Source of the DNA: Mucidula mucida
Lineage: Eukaryota; Basidiomycota; Agaricomycetes; Agaricales; Physalacriaceae
Direction: 5' to 3'
Assembly: GCA_015501055.1 (NCBI GenBank)
Contig: JADNYV010000085.1
Coordinates: 1-64,000 of the forward strand
DNA length: 64,000 nucleotides
Shown here: piece by piece, positions 1-10,616 of the stretch
Numbering within the stretch: the first letter of the stretch is position 1
Layout of the letters: every line of letters begins with the position of its first letter
Position numbers and translations under genes: made by a program
The notes under the pieces: generated by a model
What the model saw: the letters and a program-made list of their open reading frames with translations, nothing else
What the model was told of the DNA's origin: nothing
Database searches by the model: none

Positions 1-449
1 GTTATCGTCACCGTCACGTCTGGGCTAGCGATACAGCCTGCGCCACATATGGCGAATTACTGTGCGACCAAGGCGGCGCTCCGTAGTTATACAATGTCGC
101 TCCAGGCCACTTTTGAAGACACGCGTAGAGTCGCTTTCTACGTGCGTGAAGCACCGAGAGTACTGATGTGGTGACTGCAGGCTTGTCGAATCCGAATGAC
201 ACGACGGTAGGGGCCAGTACGTTATTTCCGACTCGCGTACTAACCATTTGAACTCTAGCCGCAGGAACGACTGAACGCCTCTCCAAAGTCTGGATGCCGC
301 TGGACGAGTTTGTCAATGCCTCCGTGCCGCGCTTATTTGGCTGTTCCCGTTGGAGTGGCGGAGGGTCTGTATGGAAGTACGACGAAGGGAAGAAGAATGA
401 AGGGGCGGATAATGTGTTTAAGCAGAGGCGGGCTCAGAAAGGCCGGTAG
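1..449 (+). pseudogene. 3' part of a short-chain dehydrogenase/reductase, decayed and cut by the window edge
   Basis: The first codons (frame 1) read a beta-strand then SGLA, followed by YCATKAALRSYTMSL. This is the classical SDR catalytic stretch: Ser, then YxxxK with Y at about base 58 and K at about base 70. A second block at about 180-212 reads LVESE, then a TGA, then HDG, where family members have a Leu-His pair, so the frame appears broken there. After a plausible intron ending in GCAG near 271, a C-terminal block (W-MPLDEFVNA) runs to a TAG at 447-449. SDRs are NAD(P)-dependent oxidoreductases. The 5' half lies outside the window. The family call is fairly sure. The call of decay rests on a single TGA and could be an intron-placement error. 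Confidence 0.5.
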
Positions 450-1139
450 TGAGGATGGATGGCACATCGAAATGCATGTAAGCGTCCATATCAATCTGTA
501 CCAATCGTTTTGCGAGCGCTAGCAAGTATAGCACATTACCATGTTTTGATTAACTGCTGCTGTCATGCGCATAAGCGAACACCAACGCTGTATAGTACAT
601 CCACCAAATGATCGTCTTGTAGATTTGATGCCCCAGTGCAACGGGTCCCGGAGAAGGACTCACAGTTGGTGTGCAAGAATACGAAAGGGTCGTCGAAGGT
701 GAAAATGGGCGTCAGCGAAAAACGTTTGATCATCGGGACGTACATAAATATTGAATCACGGGGGCTTCGTTCGCGTCGTGGACGCGTCAGGTTAGTAATT
801 TTACCATTGAGCTGTTAGTCGTGCGAGGAGTGAACCGAAGCGTAACACGAGAAAGGTGAAAAGAGGTTTCTGCACTAAAGATCATTAAAAAGTCAAAGGA
901 TCATACAAAAAAGTAGACCGAGGACGGTTGCATGATCTCAGATCTCAGTGGCTGCACAGGTAGGAAAACTAAACACTGTCAGTGCGACGTATCATTGACT
1001 GGCGTAGAAGTTGCCGCGATGGCGCGCCGCAGACACGCGTTCGCTATGACATCAAGTGCGTTTGTCAGGATTCCCACGATCGGGCTAGGCAGAAATTTCG
1101 TGGCTAGATCGCGAGCGGAACATTTTGCAGCTGTCCTCC
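450..1139. other. Intergenic, no gene recognised
   Basis: There are only short, unconserved open frames here. The last few hundred bases are the likely promoter and 5' UTR of the TOM70 gene. I see no convincing TATA box and no repeat. Confidence 0.5.
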
Positions 1140-3210
1140 ATGTCGTCGACGTCGTCAGAAACAGCGACGGGCATCGTCGAGCGCGTCCAAATGTTCGTGG
1201 CGGAGAACAAAAAGGCGGTGCTCGTCGGCACAGCCGTCGCGGCTGTCGCGGTCGGAGGCGCCGTCTACTACGCCTCATCGTCCAAGGGCTCCGGCGACAA
1301 GAAGAAGCGGGGCAAGTCGTCGGGGACGGCGCCGAAGAAGAAAAAGACGGTCAAGGACCGGGATGGACCTCTACTCGAAGAGCGAAAGCCCAAGGCGCCA
1401 GTGGAAGGTGCGTACCATCCTGCCTTTGCCGTCGCTGTTGCTGACTGCGTCCAGAGGAAAGGCCCGACCTGACAGCAGAGCAGATTGAGGCGCTGCCCGT
1501 CGAAGTGAGTGAATTGTCTTGCCCGCCGTTGTTGTCTAAGTGTCTATCAAGGAACGGGCTCAGCTCGCTGCCGAGTACAAACTGAAGGGCAACAACGCCT
1601 ACCAGGGAAGAAAATTCAGCGACGCCGCCGAGCTATACACCAAGGCCATCGAGGTGTCGCCCAAGGCCGAGCCCGTCTTCTACAGTAACCGCGCAGCATG
1701 TACGTCTTTATCGTCAACGAGACGTGTTCTAACAACGTATAGGCTACATGAATCTGTCTCCCCCAAAATACGAGCTCGTCGTCGCCGACTGTGACAAGGC
1801 ACTCGAGCTGGACACGCACTACCTGAAAGCCATGAACCGGCGCGCGACGGCTTTAGAAGCTCTCCAGCGGTATCAAGAAGCGTTGCGCGACTTTACCGCG
1901 TCTGCCATCCTCGACAAGTTCAACAACAAGGCCACTGGCGAGGCCGTTGAGCGCGTCCTCAAGTCGGTCGCTTCACAGCGAGCAAACGAGATATTGACTG
2001 GTCGCGACCCACGGTTACCCTCCTTCACGTTCATCAATGCCTACTTTGCTGCCTTCCGTCCCCGCGCACATCCCGAACTCCCGGAAAACCCATCAACTGG
2101 CGACGAGACGCTCGAAAAGGCTCTCGGTGCCCTCGACGCGTCCGACTACCAACACGCCGTGACGCTCGTAAACGAGGCCCTAGAACAAGGTTTATCGACT
2201 GACGTCCTCAAGGCCGAGGCACTCAACTTGCGGGGAACGTTCAAGTAAGGTGCTGTTTTCTCCCAGAATAAAACTCATTTACCTTAGATTCCTCATGGGC
2301 GACGTTCCTGGTGCCAAAACAGACCTCCAGACATCTATCGATCTTGTTCCTTCGTTCACTCAAAGTCTGGTCAAGATTGCCAGCGTATACATGGAGCAGA
2401 GCGCTCCGGAACAGGCCTTCAAATGCTTTGAGGATGCTATCCAACACAACCCGAATGATCCAGATATCTACTATCACCGGGGGCAAGGTGAGTATATGCG
2501 CTGTAATTGGTCACTTTTCTAATCTGCGTCGTAGTACTGTTCATTCTCAACCAGTTCAAGGAGGCAGCCGACAACTATACAAAATCAACGGAACTCGACA
2601 AGGATTTCGTCTTCAGTCACATACAATACGCCGTTGCCGAGTACAAGCAAGGTCAGACGGCGAAGAGTATGGCTTCTTTCCGGCGGACAATGACTGCATT
2701 CCCTGACCGCGCTGAGCCCTACAATTACTAGTGAGTGGCCTCATCTTGACGCGACGTATCACTTAATGCTTTACCAGTGGTGAGCTCCTACTCGATCAGC
2801 AGCGCTATCAGGACGCTGTTGAGAAATTCGACCGTGCCATCGAGATCGAGAAGAACAAGGGCACGCCAGTTCCTAACGTCCTTTCCCTCGTCAACAAAGG
2901 TCTCGCGCTTTACCAATGGCGCCAAGATCTCGCGCCTGCAGAGGAGTGCTGTACCGAAGCATTGGCCATTGACCCGGAGTGCGATGCGGCAGTGGCGACG
3001 CTGGCCCAGCTCTCGCTCCAGCAGGGCCGCATCGACAAGGCGGTGGAGTGGTTTGGGAAGCAGGCGGAGCTGGCGAGGACAGAGCCTGAGCTGGTCAATG
3101 CGCTCACGTACGAATACGCGACGCGCAGCCAGGTCGAGTTCCTCAAGAATTATCCGGAGATGGCGGGGCAGTTGAGTCAGATTGCGAGTACGATGGGCGC
3201 GCAGGTGTAG
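1140..3210 (+). CDS. tom70: Mitochondrial import receptor subunit TOM70 (TPR protein)
   Basis: The model has seven exons: 1140-1407, 1455-1508, 1541-1699, 1743-2244, 2288-2487, 2535-2730 and 2778-3210. All phases agree and give about 603 aa, close to the roughly 600 residues usual for fungal Tom70. The N-terminus has a short leader, a single hydrophobic segment at about residues 20-40 ([18 protein letters not shown]), then a Lys-rich linker, as expected for a signal anchor in the outer mitochondrial membrane. The rest is tetratricopeptide repeats. The first has the Tom70/Hsp-binding pattern K-GN-AY..-F..A-LYTKAI....[11 protein letters not shown], the clamp that receives Hsp70/Hsp90 with its preprotein cargo. 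Later repeats include [10 protein letters not shown] and AEPYNYYGELL. The second intron has an unremarkable donor and a TCTAAG acceptor, so that junction is the least certain. The start is the first ATG of a conserved, low-complexity Ser/Thr leader. Confidence 0.93.
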
Positions 3211-3789
3211 GTGAGAAAATGAGACAATGTGTCTTCGCTCGTTTCTTCAACTATTTATGCCGTTTAACTTACCATATCGCACATCTTATTTTCATTTACA
3301 TGACGTTCAAATGCAACCCCTACTCTTCTGATTCAAGCTGTAACGTGAACCTCCTTCGAAGACGTTCATCTATCGATGATCAGAGATCATATGTCTTTTA
3401 AGTCAAAAGGGCAGCAAAATATGGTGGGTATTCAGTAACAAAAATCAATTTAACATCATTTCATACGCACGGTGCAGGTTTTGGAATGATATGGGCTACA
3501 GTGGAGCCAAATTTTTCTTTGCAAACATGTAATTTGATGATTTTAATCGTTGTTCAACACAGGTCACTTTTGCATTCACAGGTCAATATTGATGTCCAAA
3601 GTTTCACACAGGTTCTAATTTGTTTGCAGGTTTGAACACAGGCTGCGAGGGTACGTACTTACATCTTTAAAGATGTCGCGCTACCGGTCAGTGGTCACCT
3701 CCCGAGTCCCGACTCTCAGCACCCTTCCGGCGCCAACTCGATATGTAAGTCATGATCCATCCATCACACTGTGCTGGGCAAGCTCCCCA
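3211..3789. other. Intergenic, AT-rich, no gene
   Basis: This follows the TOM70 stop. The stretch at about 3470-3650 holds several spaced copies of a CACAGGTT-like word in AT-rich context. I recognise no open frame of interest. Confidence 0.4.
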
Positions 3790-3912
3790 TACCCTCTAGA
3801 TCACCGAATTCGGGAGGTAAACTCGTTATCTCTAAAGATGGCGTCTGAGTGGCATACGCGTCGCCCAAAAGACCATGCTCTGAGTGAAAGCCACATTAGT
3901 GAAGCGTTCTCA
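3790..3912 (-). pseudogene. Short relic of the atypical kinase gene (copy D)
   Basis: The reverse complement of about 3798-3900 matches the coding strand of the intact kinase gene near 59,700-59,810. It includes the stretch that encodes ATQTPS, then the conserved TTACCTCCCGAATTCGG segment. The relic is about 100 bp long, carries small indels and has no open frame. Together with the adjacent repeat it is an inverted, internally deleted counterpart of the 10.2-11.3 kb region. Confidence 0.75.
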
Positions 3913-3924
3913 TATTTGTTCCTC

Positions 3925-4165
3925 ACCCTGGGCGACCTTTCCAACCATATTGAACAGTCTTGCAGAGTTTGTCATGATTGACTTTCGATAGCCACTCGCG
4001 GTTATTCATTACACGCATACGGATCGGCTACTTGCGCGGCGGTTCACGCAGTCGTGGTTGGAGGGCACAGGAAGTATGACATTCATGAACTCTTGTAACG
4101 AATCTAAATTCATGTCCTTGTTAGGCTTGCGGTCGCATCATCAAACTAAAAGGAGCAACGGAAGT
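3925..4165 (-). repeat. Inverted copy of the dispersed repeat found at 10.2-10.45 kb
   Basis: The reverse complement of this segment aligns with about 10,175-10,445. Shared landmarks include GAATAACCGCGAGTGGCTAT, the CGCGCAAGTAGCCGATCCG block and the AACATGAA...TTCGTTAC block, with scattered substitutions and small gaps. Both copies lie next to a kinase relic. The pair therefore brackets the block that holds the O-methyltransferase, oxidoreductase and zinc-finger genes. The coding origin, if any, is not recognised. Confidence 0.75.
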
Positions 4166-4214
4166 TGAGTTCCGATAGATATCGTACGCCTACAACTACA
4201 ATGAAGGATACTAT

Positions 4215-5971
4215 TTAAATAGGAGAGAAAACAAATGTGTAAATTTGTCCCGGCATCGCAGCTCCAAGCTTCCACCCACACTCCTTCCCAAGCGCCTCAA
4301 ACTCGTCCTTCGTCCTCTCCTTCCCACCCTGTGTGGCCAACAACTACAGGATCTCAAAATCATCACAACATTGAAACAAACAGGAGAACTTACACCGATA
4401 TCCATACCTGTTAAGAATCCTCCTCCAGCGACACCGAGGTTACCCAAGAGCGGGTAGGGCGCCTCAACGGGATTCGAGGCGTCCGCGCAGGTGTACGTCG
4501 CCATGCACTCGAATACAACGACTTTGGAGGTGGGGCTGGCAGCGGCGCGCAGGTTGTTGAGAATTTCCTTGCACTTGGCATCGGACCAGTCGTGCAGAAT
4601 CATGCGGAGAAAGTAGACTGCGGCACACTTGACGGGTTGAGGGGAAAAGAAGTCGTGCACTATCTGACAGTCAGCAGTCAGTTGCTTGAGAGAGAGGTGA
4701 GGGAACCTTGGAGTTTGACGGCCCCGCTTGTTACTGCGTCGGGCGAGTTGGTATCCCAGTACTACAATGTCGCGTTAGTTTGGTGGGGTGTTAAACAAAA
4801 TACAGAAGGGGGCTTGCCTTCTCGGCCTCTGTGATTTGTTGAGCTAAATCCTGAACGACGTATTGAAGTTTTGGGAATGCGCTGTATAGTAAAGCGGTAG
4901 CAGATCCATTACCACCACCGACATCGACGACGACATCCCCTGGATTCAGGCTTTTGCCATTGATACCTAGTCACTGTAAGCTTCATAACAATATCTGAAT
5001 CTATATGATAGTACCATTGACGAAAATATCCGGCGAAAACTGCTTGTTCGCACCTGCCATCAGAACAGCCTGGCGTTTCGCGTTGGCTTCATTCCCCGGA
5101 CGTCCTGCAAAGTCCCAGATCGTGTCCGTCGTGTCGTACGCCAAGTTGAATGGTGTGGCTGCCTTGCTCGGGTCTTTGAGATACGGCGCGATGTACGGAG
5201 AAATCTTCAGACATTCTGCGCCGCTAAAGAGGACGTTAGATATCATGATGCACAAAAGAGTCGGAAGAGAGCGTACGCGTATGAGATAAAAGCAGCCATA
5301 GGAGATTTTTCATATCGGTCGACAGGACTGCAAGTGAATGTGGTTAAACACAGTTATTCAGATGACATGTTAAGGAACGCACTTGGCTTGAATCTCCTTG
5401 ACACTTTTCATCTTGAAAAGCAGAGATGAAATACGATTGTTGGTGAACACGTTCGGTGAAAGTTCTCTAAAGACATGTCGTGTCGCCAAATAACGCAGGA
5501 AACGTCCCGAACAATCGTCAGAAACGAGGTCAGCCGGAAAGACAAGTACCCACCAATGTTGACGCATCCGTTCCACTAATAGCAGCAATATCATTAAGGT
5601 GGAGTCCCTACAAAATGGTTAGAGACCGATAGTAGATACGCGTCCTATGACCATACCTGTGGTTCTGCCTCAACCAATATATCGACGATGTTGTTGTCTT
5701 CGACATATGCCAAAGCAACAGAAGTAAACGCTGCGAACCCTCCTTCCTGCATGATTTCGATAGGCGACCTGACAGTCGATATAAGCTGATACGCCGCTGC
5801 AACGATCAGTTTCCTCGTCTGTATAAGTGCTGCGTTGGCGTCCAGCGCACTAGGACACCACGGCTCGTCGATGGAAGGAACTGGCTGCCCCGCATTCGTG
5901 TACGCTGTTTGGAACGTTTTTACCTGAGACGAAAGGATGTCAACGAGCGCGTCCAGAGCGGTGGAGGGCAT
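4215..5971 (-). CDS. SAM-dependent O-methyltransferase, plant COMT-like family (OMT-1)
   Basis: This multi-exon gene starts MPSTALDALV at 5971. An in-frame ATG ten codons upstream, at 6001, is an alternative. Helical N-terminal dimerisation exons include ALIQTRKLIVAAAYQLI and, after two introns, RFLRYLATRHVF and FTNNRIS. They are followed by the SAM-binding glycine motif VVVDVGGGNGSA (about 4910-4945) and VVQDLA. The catalytic-His block RMILHDWSDAKC lies near 4600, and the gene ends in GGKERTKDEFEALGKECGW. It should methylate a phenolic hydroxyl. One splice site is odd: after the donor near 5544 (GTGGGTAC) there is no AG before the conserved GRFLRYL exon at about 5500, where OMT-2 has a normal acceptor. 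The gene may be damaged or use an unusual acceptor. It lies downstream of, and on the same strand as, the oxidoreductase and regulator genes. Confidence 0.85.
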
Positions 5972-6607
5972 GATTGTGATGGGGGGAGATGTCTCCTCCA
6001 CGGGTCTTTAAGGAAAGTGAAACAGCTCTCCGCCATCCAATGACTGGAGGGGTACCTATCGTCATGCGACGGCAGCACTGGTCTAGTGAGCGTGGAGACT
6101 GCATTGGTCTCGACTACGCGTTCTGACGGCAGGAGGCAAAGGCTCCTGACGCGTGGAATTTAAGGCCGCATGCCGTATCGGCCGGCTTCTAAAATTTCGA
6201 GTTATTTCTTATGGGGGGTGGTCCTCTTGGGGACTACATCCACTTCGACATGATAAGAAGCAGAAGTATAATTAATAATATTACAGTCATAAAATAGCAT
6301 TCAGATTGTCAAGTACAAGGATTTCACTCCCGTCATCAAAATTCGAACCCTATCACGTACTCCAGCCGTCGCGAAACGCATCTCTCATGCCGCCATGCGT
6401 TACGATTTATTCAAAGACATGTGTATCCGATCGCATAAAAGGTGCCAAACCAGTCGTCAGGCAGGCGCACTGAGCCCTCTGGAGCTCCTATCGGTAGAGA
6501 CTGTAGTCAGTTAATGTACGTATCGACAATATGAATCCTTCTTGACGATGTCAACAATGTTACTCATTGCGTTAAACATCATCAGTGTATGGGTACAATT
6601 CAATTAT
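5972..6607. other. Intergenic between OMT-1 and the oxidoreductase gene
   Basis: It contains the OMT-1 promoter side and the 3' side of the minus-strand oxidoreductase gene. A CTCC/GGAG-rich segment lies at about 6100-6170. No gene is recognised. Confidence 0.4.
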
Positions 6608-8165
6608 TCATTGAGTAACCTTCTCGATTCCAGGCGGGAAGACGTATCCGCCTTGCTTCCGAACCTACACACCCTCAGCTTCGGTTCGCACACGGAAAGA
6701 CTCGAGTCAGCTCACCTCGTCAAAAACGTGCACCTCCAGTAGACTCTTGTTATGTCCCCAAAGGTCGCTCTCGAGCTTCCCATCACGCACACAGCGCGCC
6801 ACTTCGTCAGCCTGGAAATGCCAGCCGCCTGGGGTTCGTGTAAGAATGGCGCAGGTCACTAGAGTCAAAAACAAGTTACCTCCGACGTACTCGAACACAC
6901 GCTTCTCCTCCCTCACAGACGCGCCTGACTGGTTGAAATACTCGACCGTAAACTCCTTTGGGCAATATATGGGCGACTGGATATGTATGATGCCCTTCTC
7001 GAAGCGGATGCTCACTCCCGGCGTCAAGCGCTTAGCATTGATACTGCAGCTCAAGACGGCTTGAGCGCGAAGATCGCCCTGGTCAAAGTTGAGCGTGAAC
7101 GACGTGTTGCTGTCAACATTGGTCAAGGGCGTCATGAGCATCGAACCCGATATCTTTGGGATAGTGAGCTTATTCGCGAGATGCTCGAAGAGGGCCATGA
7201 TTGCCTGAGGGTTTCGTCAAAATGTAAAGATGGATTGCGAAGTAGCATACCCAAACCAATGGGTATGGTCCACTTTGGTGTCATCAGTTCGTTTGGTCAG
7301 CAAGAGATAAAAATTCGCTTACAGATCTAGCAAGGCACCTCCACCGAGAGCCGGATCCAGGATACGATGCGTGCGAGGAATGTCTACACATCCGATATCA
7401 AACCGAGTCCGAAGGACGAAAATCGGACCCACTGTTGATGTCAAAGTCACCAGATAGGTCTGCCGATAAGACGACGGGTGCTCCAAGGGCGCCACTGTCT
7501 ATGATGCGTTTGACCTCGAGACTCAGAGGCTGGAAACGCGTCCAAACGGCTTCCATGAAGAAGACGCCGTTCTCCTTGGCCGCTGCCAGGAGAGCCTTTA
7601 GCTCCAGCAAGTTGCAGGTAACGGGCTTCTCGCACAGAACGTGTTTCTTCGCCTTGATAGCGTCCAACGCGTTGATGTAGTGATACGTATGTGGAGTTCC
7701 TGTTGACAGATATTATTTGTGTGTCTAATCGAAGTAGGTGGCATACCGATGTAGATGGCGTCGACGTCCTGGAACGCGATCTTTTCTGAATCATCTCCAA
7801 CGATAAACAATGATTATCATACCTTATCAGCATAGACTTCCTCGTAGGTCCCGTACGCCTTGATGGCTTTATCACCTCCAGCAACGGTGCTAATGAATTT
7901 CTCTGCAGACGCGACTGATCTGGAGCCGACGGCGGCTACTTTGTGCACCACATCGTGAACATCGCGTCTGACAATCGCATATGAGGATATAGCCAGGGAA
8001 AGAACGCGTCTACCAACGTCTTTGGATCGACCAGAAGGTCCTACGATGAGACCAGTTGAGTGTGACAATGGTATGGGTGCGAAAACGGTTTACCTTTACA
8101 AATGCAGTCGCTATCTGGCCTGTAGAGATAATACCCCAGCGAAAGACAAGAGGTTCTGTGGTCAT
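6608..8165 (-). CDS. Gfo/Idh/MocA-family NAD(P)-dependent oxidoreductase (dihydrodiol dehydrogenase-like)
   Basis: The start is at 8165 (MTTEPLVFRWGIISTGQIA). The N-terminal Rossmann motif is GIISTGQIA. It is followed, across introns of about 50 bp, by DVHDVVHKVAAVGSRS and then DVDAIYIGTPH. The family hallmark KKHVLCEKPV lies at about 7640, where the Lys is the catalytic residue of the EKP motif. NGVFFMEAVWTRFQP follows, then a C-terminal substrate domain. The last exon, VFPPGIEKV, ends at a TGA at 6608-6610. Total length is about 390 aa, usual for the family. Such enzymes oxidise or reduce sugars, dihydrodiols or related alcohols. The location among O-methyltransferase and P450 genes suggests a tailoring role, which is inference. 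All key motifs are present and I see no break. Confidence 0.88.
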
Positions 8166-8362
8166 GGTTGCTGTTCAAAGATCGATCGCCATGACCTCGT
8201 GGAACGAAATCATTGCTCCGACCGGACCGATATGTCGCCTCGCGTGGCACAAACCGTAGTGGGCGAGAAAAAGAGTGGGAAAAGAGTGGAAAAACTCGTC
8301 GCATACCGACTTTGTGAGTCACAGGAATAGTGATGACCACCGCTACAATCACACCGTCTTTA

Positions 8363-9356
8363 TCACCCTCCTTCGAGTTCTCCAAGACTTTCAGAACTCA
8401 TTCCTTCCAAGTCATAAATCTCGAAAGAGGATTCCCAATCAACTCTGACATCGGTACCTTTATCTGGCTCCAATAAATCCTGTCCCCTCTGCCTAGTCGC
8501 CCTCTTCATTAAAAGAATACTAGCACTTGAGGACACGGCACGCTTACCTAAAAACACCAACGATCAATCTGTCGATATCCTTCTCCTTCGCCCTTCTCAT
8601 ATCCTCCAATATCCTCATAGCCACTCTCAGCTCTTCGTTAAGCGCCTTATTCAGCTGCAGCACATGCCGATGTTTAGCTTTCATAATGAGATACTGCACC
8701 ATTCCTTTCGATCGGCCGTGGATCATGTTCGTGCTGAGATCGAAATGCTTTCGCAGATGCAGGGGAATGCCCTCCCATGAATCGTCCCCAGGGTCCTTTC
8801 GATTTTGATCAGGAAGAAGTGGGGCCACGCTTTGGGGGTTGGCGAGGAGGAAGGAGGCGTGTTTGTATCGTTGATGTTTCGTTAGCGCGTCGCTGCGCCG
8901 GAAAGTCTTGTCGCATCCTAAGATCAGGAATCAGCGATGACTTGAATGGAAGGTCGTGATATCACGCTCACCAGGGACAGGACAGTGAAATGGACGTTCT
9001 TTAGTGTGACAGCGGAGATGGCTCAGCAGCGCAGAGCGTGAGAGAGATGGCATGCCGCGTCGACTGCATGCAGCCCAATCACAGGGGAGATCGAATGGCG
9101 TGTTGTCTCCAATGTGGTCTGTACTCGAGGTGAGGCCAGAATCAAGAGAATATAGTTAGCTGCTTACCACAGTAGATGTGCTGCACGAGCGTGGGGATAT
9201 GATCATAGATCTTTCCACAGTTTGCCCATAGACACGTTGTCGCTTCGCCTGTATCTATGAGTCCTCAAATATCTCCCCAGTTGGGAACGTACGCCACGCA
9301 GACCCATCGTCAGAGCTCGACTCCTGCCAATGCGCGCCAAAGTCGATAGACTCCAT
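8363..9356 (-). CDS. C2H2 zinc-finger protein, probable transcription regulator
   Basis: The start is at 9356 (MESIDFGAHW). Three C2H2 fingers lie in tandem. The first is CLWANCGKIY...HIYC-DH (about 9200-9150). The second is CDWAACSRRG...HLRCH (about 9090-9010). The third is CPVPGCDKTFRRSDALTKHQ (about 8980-8890), and its helix contains RSDALTKH. The finger linker TKERPFHC is close to the canonical TGEKPF. A downstream helical, charged segment follows (EELRVAMRILEDMRRAKEKD, about 8620), then an acidic tail ending at 8363. Introns are short. Classical fingers of this spacing bind DNA. Given its position between the oxidoreductase and the P450s, it may control the cluster. That is an inference; family assignment beyond C2H2 is not possible by eye. 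Confidence 0.82.
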
Positions 9357-10174
9357 CGTGAGAGTAACTCGCCAAGCAGCAAGCTGTGTAGAAGGAACGC
9401 ACACCCATAATCACCGGTCGGAGATTCAGAAGGATGGATCGTCTCTGAACGATGCTTTACGTATCGTATAATTTGGGGCTGTGGAAAGTGTGTTATAGCA
9501 TCCGTGTATCAGAGCGATCTAATTCAGGACCTTCGTGCAGTGACAGGTAGATTAGTATATAGATAAGAGGAGGATTCCAACTTAGCTCTATTCACGGGAT
9601 GGAAATCTTGTGGGAACTGGATCCCCCTTCGGAGTCTGAGGTCGACAGTCCTCCTGAGTCATCTAGATGTCGTATGTCAATCGTATGTGCACCCACATTG
9701 GCCATGCTTGGACCATGCAGGGAGGCCTGGGCATTTTCATGATCTTGTGCCTTGTTTTCAGGACAGGAATAAGCTAGGATCCACGCTTTGACTCGTTGAA
9801 TTCGGAACTGTCATTCGGACCCATAGGTGCCGGTAAAGAAAAGCTTGATAAACAAAACGAAGTCTAACGTGCCTCTCTTGTACGGCGGCCAAGCCTCTAA
9901 CATTGCTGCTTACCGTTGAAATGTACTAGCATCTGAGTCTGGAACAAATAATTGAGCCATCTTGCGTGGCTCTGAGATGACGCGCCTAGATGATGCTGTT
10001 TTATCGAACTTGAACAGTTTTTCTTGGAGGAGAAAGAGCAGTCTGGAAACCCGTCATGAACTCAGAATGTTTACCGACGTTTCCTGACAAAAATTCGCCA
10101 GATTCCAATTCAATGGTGCAAATCCGCGTGGCGTAATTTCTTTGTTCGAAATTCAATCGGGACTAGAGCTCTGT
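9357..10174. other. Intergenic, no gene recognised
   Basis: It contains the upstream region of the zinc-finger gene. A short open stretch begins at an ATG near 9600 (MEILWELDPPSESEVDSPPE on plus) but soon closes. I see no domain, repeat or RNA gene. Confidence 0.4.
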
Positions 10175-10445
10175 GGGTTCAGAGGAGGGCGTTCCTCTTA
10201 GTTTGCAAGAACATGAACTTGTATTCGTTACGAGCGTTTATGAATCTCATACAGCAAAAGAATTGTGGCACAGAAAGGTACACTCCAACCACCCAAGTAC
10301 GACCGCGCCGTGAACCGCCGCGCAAGTAGCCGATCCGTATGTGCGTAATGAATAACCGCGAGTGGCTATCAAAAGTCAATCACGACCCGACGAGACAAAC
10401 TCTACAAGGCTGTTTAATATGGTTGGAGAGGTCGCCCATGGCAAG
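10175..10445 (+). repeat. Dispersed repeat, partner of the inverted copy at 3.9-4.2 kb
   Basis: It aligns in reverse complement with about 3925-4165, as described there. It directly precedes the kinase relic at 10.6 kb. A short open frame runs on to about 10,559, but I cannot assign it. It is probably the edge of an old duplicated or mobile segment. Confidence 0.7.
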
Positions 10446-10616
10446 GAACGAATCTATTACGCGCGGCATGAAGCCTTGCTGGCGGGATCTGGCAGTCTCG
10501 ATCAGCAACTTTCTGATTTTCTATCGGACAGTTTAGGACGACAGGATCCCCGTACATAAGGCCATTCACGTATTAGTTATTGTATGTATTAGTTATGTGC
10601 CAAGTCACAGATTGAG

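Noticed and set aside
932..1444. 170-codon plus frame overlapping the TOM70 start
   Set aside because: It is Arg-rich and in another frame over the TOM70 first exon, with no domain. A shadow frame.
6330..6390. Minus-strand GGGTTCGAATTTTG resembling a tRNA B-box
   Set aside because: No cloverleaf could be built around it.
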